Source of the DNA: Poecilobothrus nobilitatus
Lineage: Eukaryota; Arthropoda; Insecta; Diptera; Dolichopodidae
NCBI GenBank assembly: GCA_947095535.1
Contig: OX352774.1
Location: 67,084,416 to 67,148,415, forward strand
DNA length: 64,000 nt
Direction of reading: 5' to 3'
The translations under genes were made by a program, and so were the position numbers. The notes under the pieces were generated by a model, which was given only the letters and a program-made list of their open reading frames with translations, was not told where the DNA came from and did no database searches. Shown here in pieces: positions 22,867 to 32,970 of this stretch (position 1 is the first letter of the stretch; the number at the start of each line of letters is the position of its first letter).

Positions 22867-24203
22867 GAGAGACAAAAATTGACATAGACTTTCAAGTTAA
22901 ATTGCCAAAGATTTACAATATAAATGACAACAGTGGCTAGTATAGTTTATATGAAATACAAGTTTTTAGCCCTTTTTACCCCTTTTTATTTAAACTTATT
23001 ATTTTGGCTAATTACATACTATTTGCCATTATCTTCTCAAAAATTCATCTTATTGTTTAAAATTTCTTTTTTGCGATTATTAATTTGCTTTTCAATTTGA
23101 AAACCTTATTGATTAATTTTTGAGTTAAATTATAAATAAAACAACTCACTTTAATTAACAAGGTTACGGCTATACCACTTTTCTTTTAAACCTTAGTTTA
23201 ATTCTGAAAATTTAAAGTAAGAAAATTTTCATAAAAATGTGAGTAGATAATATGTTTCTAGAAAGATTTAATTAAGGTTAAGGTTAAGGTTAGGTAAGAT
23301 TTTTTTTAAACGCATGATAAAAAATCCAATTAAAGTTAAGCTTCGTATTTATGTGCTTTTTTGACTTCAATCAAATTTGCGATAGGCAACAGCTTAATAA
23401 CAAAATAAATATTCCTAAAATAGAAAGTCTCTAAGATTAAACAAAATGTTATCATACAGAGTTTCAAATATACATACAAATAAATTGAAAATACAAAATG
23501 TTCATATTAAATCGAGCATGCTAAGTTGCTAAATCCGATATTGGTTCAAATTAGTAGAACAAAGAAAAAGCCAATTGGTTAAAATTGCTATATTATATAA
23601 AAAATAATTATTTCGGAAATTAAGAACAAGATTTACCATGGCAAATATATGGCGAGTGAAAAAAAAAATTAAGTTGAGGTAGTATATCTATAGAAAATTA
23701 CTTTTTTTGATTTAAATAATGTATAAATTATAAAAAAAAAAAAAAATTCCTTTTTTGGAATAAATTATAATTAAAATCTAAAATTAGAATTAAATTTATT
23801 TTTAAATATATTAATTAATATTGAATTAATTAAAATTTTCTATATATTTAAAACGCACTATTCATGAAAATCATTCATCAATTTTAACTTTTAAAGAAAT
23901 TATGTATTTATTATTTCTCTAAGTTCAACAAAAAAATGTCACTCTAAAATTTCTATCCATTAAATTAGACAATAAGAACTATTTTTATGAATGAAAAGAC
24001 ATATTTTTTTTTTTGTTTTTTGAATAAATTGTATTTTATTATATTATTTTGAGTAAAATATGAATTATAATTATTTTCAAATAGAAATGTTTAAGTCACT
24101 TCCATATTCTTACGGAACATTAAAAGAAAAAACCTAAGTTTTCTTTTTTTTTTTTTTGTTTGTATTTACATAATTTTGAACTACTTCCGTTCAGAAATTA
24201 AAA
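22867..24203. other. AT-rich non-coding DNA
   Basis: Holds a short (AAGGTT)n run at about 23272-23294 and A/T tracts. No gene or element recognised. Confidence 0.5.
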
Positions 24204-25505
24204 CAAGGTAGAATGTAAAACAAACGGTTTTTAAAAGCGCACATTTTCAAAACTCAATACAAACTGTTTACAAGTGTGACTTACACAAAAATTTGAAAAG
24301 TTCATGTACTAAGAAAAAATGTGAAAATAGGACATTTTTGAAATTTTAAGGGGCCGTAATTCCGGAATCCTATATAACTAAAAAAAAGCCGTTAACACAC
24401 GTAAAAATATAATATTGAACCTTTAATTTTCATGTCTTGCCGAAGAAAAATTTGTACAGGTGCCTAAGTTACAGGTGTCTAAAAATAGCAAATTTTCAAT
24501 TTTTGAGGCGTAATAACTCTTAAAGAGGGGGTGCTACCAAAAAATTTTCTGAGGAAACTTATACTAATTCTAAAAGTTCTTTCTTGTCTCAAAATTTCAT
24601 TGTTTTAGGTTCCTATCTAAAGGAGTTATGAAAAAAGAAATTTCATGCAAAATGTGGTTTTCACATAACGGTAAATTTAAATTGTAAATTACAAAATATT
24701 ACATAATTTTGATATTGTTTTACATAAATAATAAAATTTTCGATCTTCTGGCGGTTTTAGATTGCAAAACTATTAAGCAGAGCCTGAGATATATACATCT
24801 GAAAATGGGGCTTTTTCGCAATTTTGAAGAGCTGCAACTTTGGAACCCTTTAAAACTAAAATAAACCTTTAACACACGTAAACATATATTACTGTAGCTT
24901 TAATTTTTATATCTTGCAGAAGTAAAATGTGTACAGGTTCCTAAATTACAGGTGTTTAAAAATAGCAAATTTTCAACTTTTAAGGCCTAGTAGTTCATAA
25001 ACAGGGGGTGGTCCAAAAAAATTTTTTGAGCAAACTTATACTAATTCTAAAAGTTCTTTCTTGCCTCAAAATTTCAAGTCTCTATCTAGAAGCGTGCCGG
25101 AGTTATAAAAGTAGAAAAATCATGCAAAATTTGGTTTTCACATAACGGTAAATTTAAATACTAAATTTAAAACAATTGTATAATTTTGATATTAATTTAC
25201 AAAGACAAAAGAAATACCTGGCGAATGACGTTTTCAGATTGGAAAAATCTTAAGCAGAAGATAAGATATATGCATTTAAAAATAAGGCTTTTTCAAAGTT
25301 TGAGGTGCAGCTCCATAATGGGAGGGCGCTACATGAAAAAGTTGTTCCACAAAATTATTTTTTTTATGAGACCTACCCATGGTTAAAATTGTTTTTCTCT
25401 ATCTTTAACGGTGTAGAAGTTTTGTAAACAGACGGACAGACGGACGGAAGGATAGAGTGAAACTAATAAGCACATTTTTTCAAAATTTTTTTGGAAATGT
25501 GCTAA
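24204..25505 (+). mobile_element. GTCY element (HINE/DINE-1/mini-me-like), two-module copy
   Basis: The 5' end is CAAGGTAGAATGTAAAACAA, then AAAAGCGCACATTTTC. Module A starts near TTAACACACGTAAAAATATA (24392) and module B near TTAACACACGTAAACATATA (24869), a 477-bp tandem duplication. Each module carries the landmarks CAGGTG..TAA.TTACAGGTGT, ACTAATTCTAAAAGTTCTTT and TTTTCACATAACGGTAAATT. The 3' end has TTTTGTAAACAGACGGACAG with an imperfect GACG tract, then AATAAGCACATTTTTTC...GGAAATGTGCT, a hairpin that is also an inverted match to the 5' subterminal block. The absence of an ORF, the subterminal inverted repeats and the 3' hairpin fit non-autonomous Helentron (HINE) elements. That class name is inference. 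The 25186-25386 frame is a shadow. Confidence 0.8.
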
Positions 25506-26286
25506 AAAAAAACTGAAAGAAATAAAATTATATATGGAAATGTTATATGCCTATTATTATATGGAAATGTTATTTTAAAAATATTAGTTTGTTTTCTTTT
25601 TCATATTTGAAATACATTCTAGAAGTAAACTATCTAATAAAGTTTTGATTTTGTTCTTGAATAAGTAGATGTTGCTATAAATTGTTTAAGGATGGAAAAG
25701 AAGGAAGGAAAAAATGTTTAAGGATGTGTACTAAAAAAACTATCCGAACTTCTAACCTTTCTGAATTTACAATAAGTAGTATTCATTGACAACGTTTAAC
25801 ACCGTGGTTAGTCTTCAAGTTTTTCAATCCATATTTCTTTCATATTTTCTCACTATTTTGTTATTTTTTTTTTTTTTTAAATAAGCATTACCAATTCACT
25901 ATTTCGTATATTTCATATATGCATACTTAAAAAATGAAGGAATAGGTTCGAACTTTATAAATTAAGAACTTTATTGTTATATACTTTATTTTTAATTTTC
26001 TTTATTATAATAAATATGATTATTTATTATATACTTTAGGATAAAATAAAAAAATTAGTTTTCATATAATAAATATAAAAATTTTAAATAGTTTAGAACT
26101 TCAGAGAAATTTTAAAATTTAGGAAATGTCAAAAATAGGTTCAAAATGTCAAAAAATAATAAAGAAATATTGAAGGAATATGAAAAAATATGGAAGAAAT
26201 AATAAAGAAAAATGAAAAAAAATAGGAAAATTGTAATTTCAATTTTTCAAAAATAATGAAGGAATATTTAAGCAATAGTGAAGGAA
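25506..26286. other. AT-rich non-coding DNA
   Basis: Contains short GAAGGAATA-type direct repeats (about 26160-26290) and A/T tracts. No gene recognised. Confidence 0.5.
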
Positions 26287-26342
26287 TATTGAAACGAGGA
26301 AGAATACAGTTGACTTTGTCAACTCTTAGATACCCGTACGAA
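26287..26342 (+). mobile_element. 5'-end fragment of the ATACCCGTACG sister family
   Basis: ACGAGGAAGAATACAGTTGA followed by CTTTGTCAACTC and GATACCCGTACGAAC matches the reverse complement of 30110-30170 (the other family member). It could be the start of the element whose 3' end lies at 27873, with unrelated AT-rich DNA between, or a separate truncated copy. Confidence 0.65.
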
Positions 26343-26919
26343 CCGTTAGTATGTTCACAGCCTGTCACTCTGCTTACAATATTATTTTTTTAATATTTTA
26401 GTATTTTAAAATAATTTGGGTGAATTTTATAATTTCTAGAACTATGGGTTGTACATATATTCAAACTATATGTTTATATGTACATTCTTCAAAAGCAGAT
26501 TCTAACCTTCCACATAACGATTATCAATCCAAAACTTTTTCAAATATTCTATAGTACCATTTAATACTAAGCGGTAAATGTATATTAAATTTACTAAGTA
26601 CAAAACAGTAAATATAATTTTAAATATTATATTATATTATATTTAAATATTCCATTGACAGAATAATTTCTTATAAGTACAATAAAATACATATGTGTAT
26701 GTAAATACGGCGCTTGATAATATATATATATACTCTTATCATTCATTCACTAGTGACATATACGATATATTGTAAGTAAACATGATATTATATAAGTATG
26801 TATATATATTAATATCATATAAATAAAAATTCTTCAAGCAACCTTTATGTTGTTTATTTATTTAAATTTTCATGTACTACGCATTATATCCTCAACAATT
26901 TCAAATTATCGAGTAAAAC

Positions 26920-27873
26920 AATATGCAAAAAAAATAGTTAAAGAAATGTGTTAGAAAATTTGAAAAAATCAAGTAACACTTTCGTCAATTATAAAGTAAC
27001 CCTATATTATTAAAAAAAGTTGTTAAGAGAAATAAAAGTATAATGTTGGAGGTTTAATTTTTGTGTATTACTTCAAAAAAATTTTAACAGGTGTTCAAGT
27101 TACAGGTGTTTAAAAATAGGAAATTTTCAGTTTTTGACCCCTTACAGCTCCTAAACGGGGGGTGATACAAAAAAAATTTCTGAAATGACTCATACTAATT
27201 TTCAAAGATCTAACTTCTGTCAAAATTTCAAGTTTCCAACTTTAACCGTTTAGAAGATGGAAGGGTTAAAGAATTTTGCAAAATTTGAGTTTCGCATAAC
27301 GGTAAATTAAGACACCGTATGCCAAAAATATATATTTGTTGTATATATACTTTTAAAGCTAATGAAAGTGGTAATCGTTTGACGTTTTCAAAATGAAGAT
27401 ATACCTTATACAACTTGTGCTATAATAATTTAAATATAGAACTTTTTTGAACCTTTGGGGAGCTGTAGCTCCGTAACGGGTGGGGTTACAAAAAAAAGTT
27501 ATTAAAAATAAAATTAATATTTTTGTGAGATCTATCAGTAGTTAAAATTTCATAGCTCTATTGCAAAAAAAATGTGGGGATCTAAAAGTTAGGTGTTCGA
27601 GAGCTACCGTAAGTTTTGGTCCAAACTCAACCAAAAAAAATAGGGAACCTACAAATTACTCCCAAAATATTTTGTGTAAATTTCAAGATTCTAGCTTTCT
27701 TAGTTTTTGAGTTAGGGTGCTGACGGACGGACAGACGGACGGACATGGCTCAAAAGTCTTAGAATTTTTTTCTGATCCGATCCATACCTTTGAAGGTATA
27801 TCTAGCTCGCTTATTTCGAGGTGTTACAAACGGAGGAGTAATTTTATTATACCCGATCCTATCGTACGGGTAT
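26920..27873 (+). mobile_element. GTCY-core element with alternative 3' end (ATACCCG family)
   Basis: The body shares module landmarks with the HINE-like copies: GTTACAGGTGTTTAAAAATA, CATACTAATTTTCAAAG, TCGCATAACGGTAAATTA and GAGCTGTAGCTCCGTAACGG. The usual terminal hairpin is replaced after the GACGGACGGACAGACGGACG tract by ACATGGCT, GATCCGATCCATACCTTTGA and the end TTATACCCGATCCTATCGTA..CGGGTATAA. A (GTCY)n tract followed by ACATGGCT is a layout I also associate with Drosophila repeats, a weak pointer to Diptera. No coding frame; the 27228-27413 frame is a shadow. The 5' boundary is uncertain because old sequence grades into AT-rich DNA. Confidence 0.7.
27722..27745 (+). repeat. GACG/GTCY microsatellite in element
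   Basis: Six tetranucleotide units, mostly GACG-phase with one CAGA variant, just upstream of ACATGGCT. Equivalent tracts occur in all related elements in the window. Confidence 0.75.
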
Positions 27874-29360
27874 AAAAATCGTGATATGTAAAACAGCTAA
27901 GTAATATTATCATTATTATTATTATTTTTTTTCGTTATTTTTTTTTGTTATATAAATATACCCATAAAGGGTGAGCTATTTTCCTTTCGAACGTGGTTCA
28001 TCATAACATTAATTAATTTATTAGTTATTGTATAAATTAGTTATTTCTTGGAACTTTGTTACCCAGATCTTAATGATCTATGACGACTTTTTTGCTACTT
28101 AAACTAATTTCTTTCATGATTTGTCATTCAATTGAATTAAGTTTATTTCTGTGCTAAATGACAGTTACAAAAATGACATTATCACATGTATTTATATTAG
28201 TTTATTTATTCTCCTGATCTTACTGTTTCTTCTTCGTCTTTTTATTATTGTCCCGTTATTTTCTTAGGTCTTTTTTTTTGTATTTATATTTTAAACTCTG
28301 GTTCAAACTATTTTGTACAATCTTAAATACTTTCAACTTTAAGAATATTTAATTTGTCATTACATAGTCTGTCAGCCTATATATAAACTTTGGTTGAGGT
28401 CGAAAAATTAATTTTAATTTGATTTTTATCATGGTTTAATAGTAGTTCATTTGATGAACCTTTATTAAATGAACCTTATTTGTTTCTACTTTCACTTTTA
28501 AAGAACATTTTCACATTCTATTTTCTAGAAACTAAAGGTTTTTCTAAGGTCTTTTTTTAATAAAACTAAGCAATATTCGATTTTAAACAGTTTTTACTTA
28601 TTTACTCAAGTAGTTATGGATTAAGAACTCTTATGTTTTTCCTCCTGTGATAGGAGATCAGGTAGGATTAGCATTAGGAATTATCATCATTGTTTGTAAG
28701 ATAGCCAACTTAAATTTGTAATGCCAAGCATAAAATACTCTTCTAAAAATCTAAAAACCTAAAAAACGCAAAATACTTTAATTTAGAAAGAAGAAAGTCC
28801 TTTGATTATAAAATGTCAGCATTATAACAGATTAACAAAGACTTAAAGTTCTTTTCCTACATAAAGTAAAAAAAATAACTTGTTTCGATAAAATTCAAAA
28901 GTTTTAATTTTATTTAAAAATTAAAAAAATATTTAAAGAAGCTAAATAAAAAAAAAAAAAACGTTTTGATCTTTGGCTGAAATTAAATATTAAAAATAGA
29001 AACAAACAAATAAATAAATAAAAAAATAGCTTTTCGCTAACCTCGACCTAGTAAATTTACTAAAAAAAAGATAATAAAATTTTTTTATAAAATAAGCTTT
29101 TTTAATGTTTACTTAATTAAAGCTCGTCTTCTGCATTTTTATATATTTTTTTATTTTTCAGGTAGTACTGATAAACAAAATTAATTTTTAATAACTATAA
29201 GTATATAAAAATAATTACATTATATATAATTAAAATAAATATTAAATTATTAGTGTATTTTTTTTAAACTTTTTTTACAGAAATTTGACTTTTTATTGAA
29301 CTTTTAAAATAAAAATTTAATAATACATAATTTGAATTTTTATGTTTGCAATGACACCTG
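27874..29360. other. AT-rich non-coding DNA
   Basis: T-rich and A-rich runs. No gene, RNA or repeat family recognised. Confidence 0.5.
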
Positions 29361-30170
29361 GTTATACCCGTATGAACTATGTTCAAGGGTATAATAAATA
29401 TGCCATTACGTTTGTGACACCTTAAAGGGGTCGAAATAGATATAGTGTCAAAGCTATGGATCGGCTCATAGCAAATTACCATCCGCACGATAACTCAAAA
29501 AATAAAGGAGCTAGGAGATTGTAATTTTTTTTACGTCACTTTTGCTAAATTGTTAGTTTTACTATTTAAATCCAGTATTTTCGGGCGCCGGGTTTGAGTA
29601 GATGCCATACAGCTTCTTTCTTTAAATGGAAATAACTCAGTATCTATTTAACCTAGGTATCTGAAATTTTGCAAATGATGATCAAGTTTTATGATAACAA
29701 CTTCTGTAAAAATTGGTTGTGATGGTACGAAAGGTTCGGGTAGCTGCCATACAACTTCTCTTTTTAAATGAAAATAACTCGGTGTCTACTGAAACTAGGA
29801 ATCTGAAATTTAGTAAAGAGGTTTCGAGTTAAATGCTAACAACTTTTGTAAAATTTGGTTGGTCTAGAGCAGCCGATTCAGGCTTCTTGTATCTTTTGGA
29901 ACTTAATGAAGCTAGGGGTCTGAAATCTTAGAAATAATGATCAAGTTTTATGGCAACAACTTTTGTAAAATTTGGTTGTGCTTGTGCAATAGATTCGGGT
30001 AGCTGTCATACAACTCCACAATTTACATAAATATATCTCTCTAGTTAATATCGGTACTAAAACATCTCAAAGTTTTTAAAAGATGGTCAAGTTTTATAGA
30101 AACAGGGTATATTACGTTCATACGGGTATCCCAGAGTTGACACAGTCTACTCTACTACACTCTTCCTCGT
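29361..30170 (-). mobile_element. ATACCCG-family element with about 140-bp internal tandem repeats
   Basis: On the minus strand it starts ACGAGGAAGAGTGTAGTAGA, continues GTCAACTCTGGGATACCCGT, and ends with GCCGATCCATAGCTTTGACA...TATTATACCCTTGAAC...CATACGGGTATAAC, homologous to the 3' end of 26920-27873. The centre differs. Four diverged repeats carry landmarks AGCTGCCATACAACTTCT (plus-strand positions near 29597, 29739 and 29999, the third repeat lacking it) and AACTTTTGTAAAATTTGGTT (29699, 29840, 29958). Their spacing is 142 bp and then about 118 bp. It lacks the GACG tract. No coding frame; 29264-29488 is a shadow. Confidence 0.7.
29590..30060. repeat. Four diverged tandem repeats inside ATACCCG element
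   Basis: The repeated unit contains GCCATACAACTTCT, AAAATAACTCGGTGTCTA, AGGAATCTGAAATTT, GATCAAGTTTTATG and CAACTTTTGTAAAATTTGGT in the same order. The third unit is shortened by about 25 bp and the fourth is the most diverged. Confidence 0.7.
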
Positions 30171-31618
30171 TTTTTTTTTTTGAATATTTAATTATATACA
30201 TTTTATATCTTAATAATATTAAATTATTTGCTATGAAACGAAGATTAAATTAAATTTTTAAAATCTATGGTTTTTCGGAAGAAAGAATTCCGAATTATCA
30301 AGTTTCTTATAGCCTTAATGTAAAATGTTCGAAAATCTAAGATTTAATACAGACTGAATGTCATTGTACATATTTAACAAGGTAGAATGTAAACCAACGG
30401 TTTTTAAAAGCGCACATTTCCAAAACTCAATACAAACTGTTTGGAAGTGTGACTTACACCAAAAATTTGAAAATTTCATGTAATAAGAAAAAATGTGAAA
30501 ATAGGACATTTTTGAAATTTTGAGAGGCCGTAAGTCCGGAATGCTATATAACTAAGAAAAGCCGTTAACACACGTAAAAATATATTATTGAACCTTTAAT
30601 TTTCATGTCTTGCCGAAGAAAAATTTGTACAGGTGCCTAAGTTACAGGTGTCTAAAAATAGCAATTTCTCATCAATTTTCAATCAATTTTTGAGGCGTAA
30701 TAACTCTTAAAGCGGGGACGTTACCAAAAAATTTTCTGAGGAAACTTATACTAATTCTAAAAGTTCTTTCTTGTCTCAAAATTTCAGGTTCCTATCTAAA
30801 GGGGTGCCGGAGTTATGAAAAAAGAAATTTCATGCAAAATGTGGTTTTCACATAACGGTAAATTTAAATAGTAAATTACAAAATATTACATAATTTTGAT
30901 ATTGTTTTATATAGATAACAAAATTTTCGATCTTCTGGCGGTTTTAGATTCCAAAATTATTACGCAGAGCCCGAGATATATACATCTGAAAATGTGGCTT
31001 TTTCGCAATTTTGAAGAGCTGCAACTTTGGAACCCTTTACAACTAAAATAAACCTTTAACACACGTAAACATATATTACTGTAGCTTTAATTTTTATATC
31101 TTGCAGAAGTAAAATGTGTACAGGTTCCTAAGTTACAGGTGTTTAAAAATAGCAAATTTTCAATTTTTAAGCCCTAATAGCTCATAAACAGGGGGTGGTC
31201 CGAAAAAATTTTCTGAGCAAACTTATACTAATTCTAAAAGTTCTTTCTTGCCTCAAAATTTCAAGCTTCTATCTAGAAGCGTGCCGGAGTTATGAAAGTA
31301 GAAAAATCATGCAAAATTTGGTTTTCACATAACGGTAAATTTAAATACTTAATTTAAAAAAATTGTATAATTTTGATATTAATTTACAAAGATAAAAGAA
31401 ATACCTGTCGAATGACGTTTTCAGATTGAAAAAATCCTAAGCAGAACATAAGATATATGCATTTAAAAATAGGGCTTTTTCAAAGTTTGAGGGGCTGTAG
31501 CTCCGCAATGGAGGGGGCTACATGAAAAAGTTGTTCCACAAAATTATTTTTTTTATGAGACCTACCTATGGTTAAAATTTTTTTTCTCTATCTTTAACGG
31601 TGTAGAAGTTTTGTAAAC

Positions 31619-31652
31619 AGACGGACGGACGGACGGACGGACGGACGGACAG
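31619..31652 (+). repeat. (GGAC)n microsatellite
   Basis: About eight near-perfect GGAC units ending in GGACAGAG. The corresponding tracts are shorter in the copies at 24.2, 41.1 and 48.7 kb. Confidence 0.85.
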
Positions 31653-31665
31653 AGTGAAACTAATA

Positions 31666-31700
31666 AGCACATTTTTTCAAAATTTTTTTGGAAATGTGCT
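31666..31700 (+). other. Terminal hairpin of GTCY element
   Basis: AGCACATTTT and GGAAATGTGCT form a stem of about 9-11 bp immediately before CTAAAAA. The same hairpin is present at 25470-25503, and in reverse at 48751-48786. It resembles the 3' stem-loop of Helitron/Helentron-type elements. Confidence 0.7.
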
Positions 31701-31702
31701 AA

Positions 31703-32796
31703 AAACGTAAAAAACCTAAGTACTTTTCATTTTGCGGTTTTTACGCGCTTATAATGACATATAACGGGAAGATATATGTGACCCGATTTTAATTATAAAT
31801 AAAATAAATAAAAGTTTTAATAAAAACAAATAAAAAAAAAAATCTGAGGTTTCTGCATTTAAGTGGTTAGAATATTTTAAGTATTTGAATTAATTATGCA
31901 TTGTATATGTATAGCAGATTAGTGCATTTTAAAGGTATAACTAAAATATGCCATGATTGAATGATCAGAAAATTTTGTTATGTAAAACTTAATATGCAAA
32001 TCTTCTTGAAAATTTATTTAATTTTTCTTTAGAAATGTTACAAAATAAATTTATTTCTATTGGAGTTTTTGATATTGAAATGGATATATAATTTAATATT
32101 TGATGACAAGAACTTTTACATTGAACTTGAGTATTTAAAGTAACTCTACAATATCATATGTTCTTCTACAATCATATGTTTTTTTTTTTCTAGCTTATTC
32201 AATTACGATTTCGTGGAACAATTTAAGATAAATTTGAGATAATAATATATATATAAATAATGAAATTATTTTTTAAAACTTACTCAATTTACTGAATTTC
32301 AGTTATGATAAGACATTAAAAACTTACCTGAAAAGAAAAAAGTAAAAAAATTATAAATAAAATATATATATATATATATATATATTTAATTATAAAACAA
32401 ATTAAATATAAAATTTGCCATAACCTCCTACATCATTAATTATTATCTAAATTCATTACCTGTAACACTATTTAAATCATTAAAAATAAAAACAGTGTAG
32501 TTGCTCACAAACTGGTAACTACGTTTTTTTTGTTTTGCGAGGGTAGGTGGGAATCAGCGAAAGACACTATAGAGGAGTGAAAACGAGCATGCGTCTTCTA
32601 TGAGTGTGTGAGACTTTAACTCACGAAACACTAGTTCCCTTTTTTGACGAAACAATAGGTTATAGGACCTTCTGTACACCTTGTTGTTGTGTACTACCTT
32701 GAAGTTGTTGTGTAAATTGCATTACAACCAGAGCCTTGTGGTCGGATTTGAGTTTAAAAAGATCCAAATACATAATGTCAATTGATTAGTATTATT
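31703..32796. other. AT-rich DNA with (TA)n; less AT-rich patch before LINE scrap
   Basis: Holds a 24-bp (AT)n at 32362-32385. From about 32500 the base composition rises in G+C and the sequence may already be decayed LINE, but I can translate a recognisable motif only after 32797. Confidence 0.5.
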
Positions 32797-32970
32797 AGGG
32801 TCCATCTTAGATATAGACCTGCTAGCAGATTAGCTATGAATGTCGATCTTAACTGTAGATTTTGCAGAGGAATTGCACTTTCTCTGCACCTGTACTAGTC
32901 TGTCAAGGAAGAGAAGAAAATATCTCGGTAGCTTCTGCATCCAAGATTTAGGTGAACTCCTAATTCATAA
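32797..32970 (+). mobile_element. LINE 3' fragment: C-terminal zinc knuckle, frameshifted
   Basis: Reading from 32797 gives an LxxxLARM-like stretch, then LNCRFCRG and ALSLHL. This is the first half of the C-x2-C...H...C knuckle that closes ORF2 of Jockey/R1-type non-LTR retrotransposons. A +1 shift near 32885 is needed to continue as TCTSLSRKRRKYLGSFCIQD (32888 on), the usual 'CPAL..rR..yLG' continuation. In-frame stops elsewhere and the lack of reverse transcriptase sequence upstream show a 5'-truncated, dead insertion. Clade is not certain. Confidence 0.65.

Larger units (their letters stand above)
30378..31702 (+). mobile_element. GTCY element, two-module copy with longest GACG tract
   Basis: Nearly identical to 24204-25505. 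It has the 5' end CAAGGTAGAATGTAAACCAA, the subterminal block AAAAGCGCACATTTCCAAAA (about 30407-30425), module A at 30565 and module B at 31056 (491-bp offset), and a long perfect GGAC run at about 31621-31650. The terminal hairpin is AGCACATTTT...GGAAATGTGCT (31666-31700), whose 3' arm TTTTGGAAATGTGCT is the inverted match of the 5' subterminal block. Differences from the 24-kb copy are small indels, for example an extra ATTTCTCATCA-type duplication in module A. Close similarity implies relatively recent activity. Non-coding; 30315-30509 is a shadow. Confidence 0.85.

Noticed and set aside
23272..23294. Telomere-like AAGGTT repeats
   Set aside because: Only about three to four units of TTAAGG/AAGGTT, not the TTAGG unit common in insects, and inside ordinary AT-rich DNA.
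24204..25505. CRISPR-like or satellite array from repeated landmarks
   Set aside because: The repeats are two long modules in a dispersed element, not short regularly spaced repeats with unique spacers.
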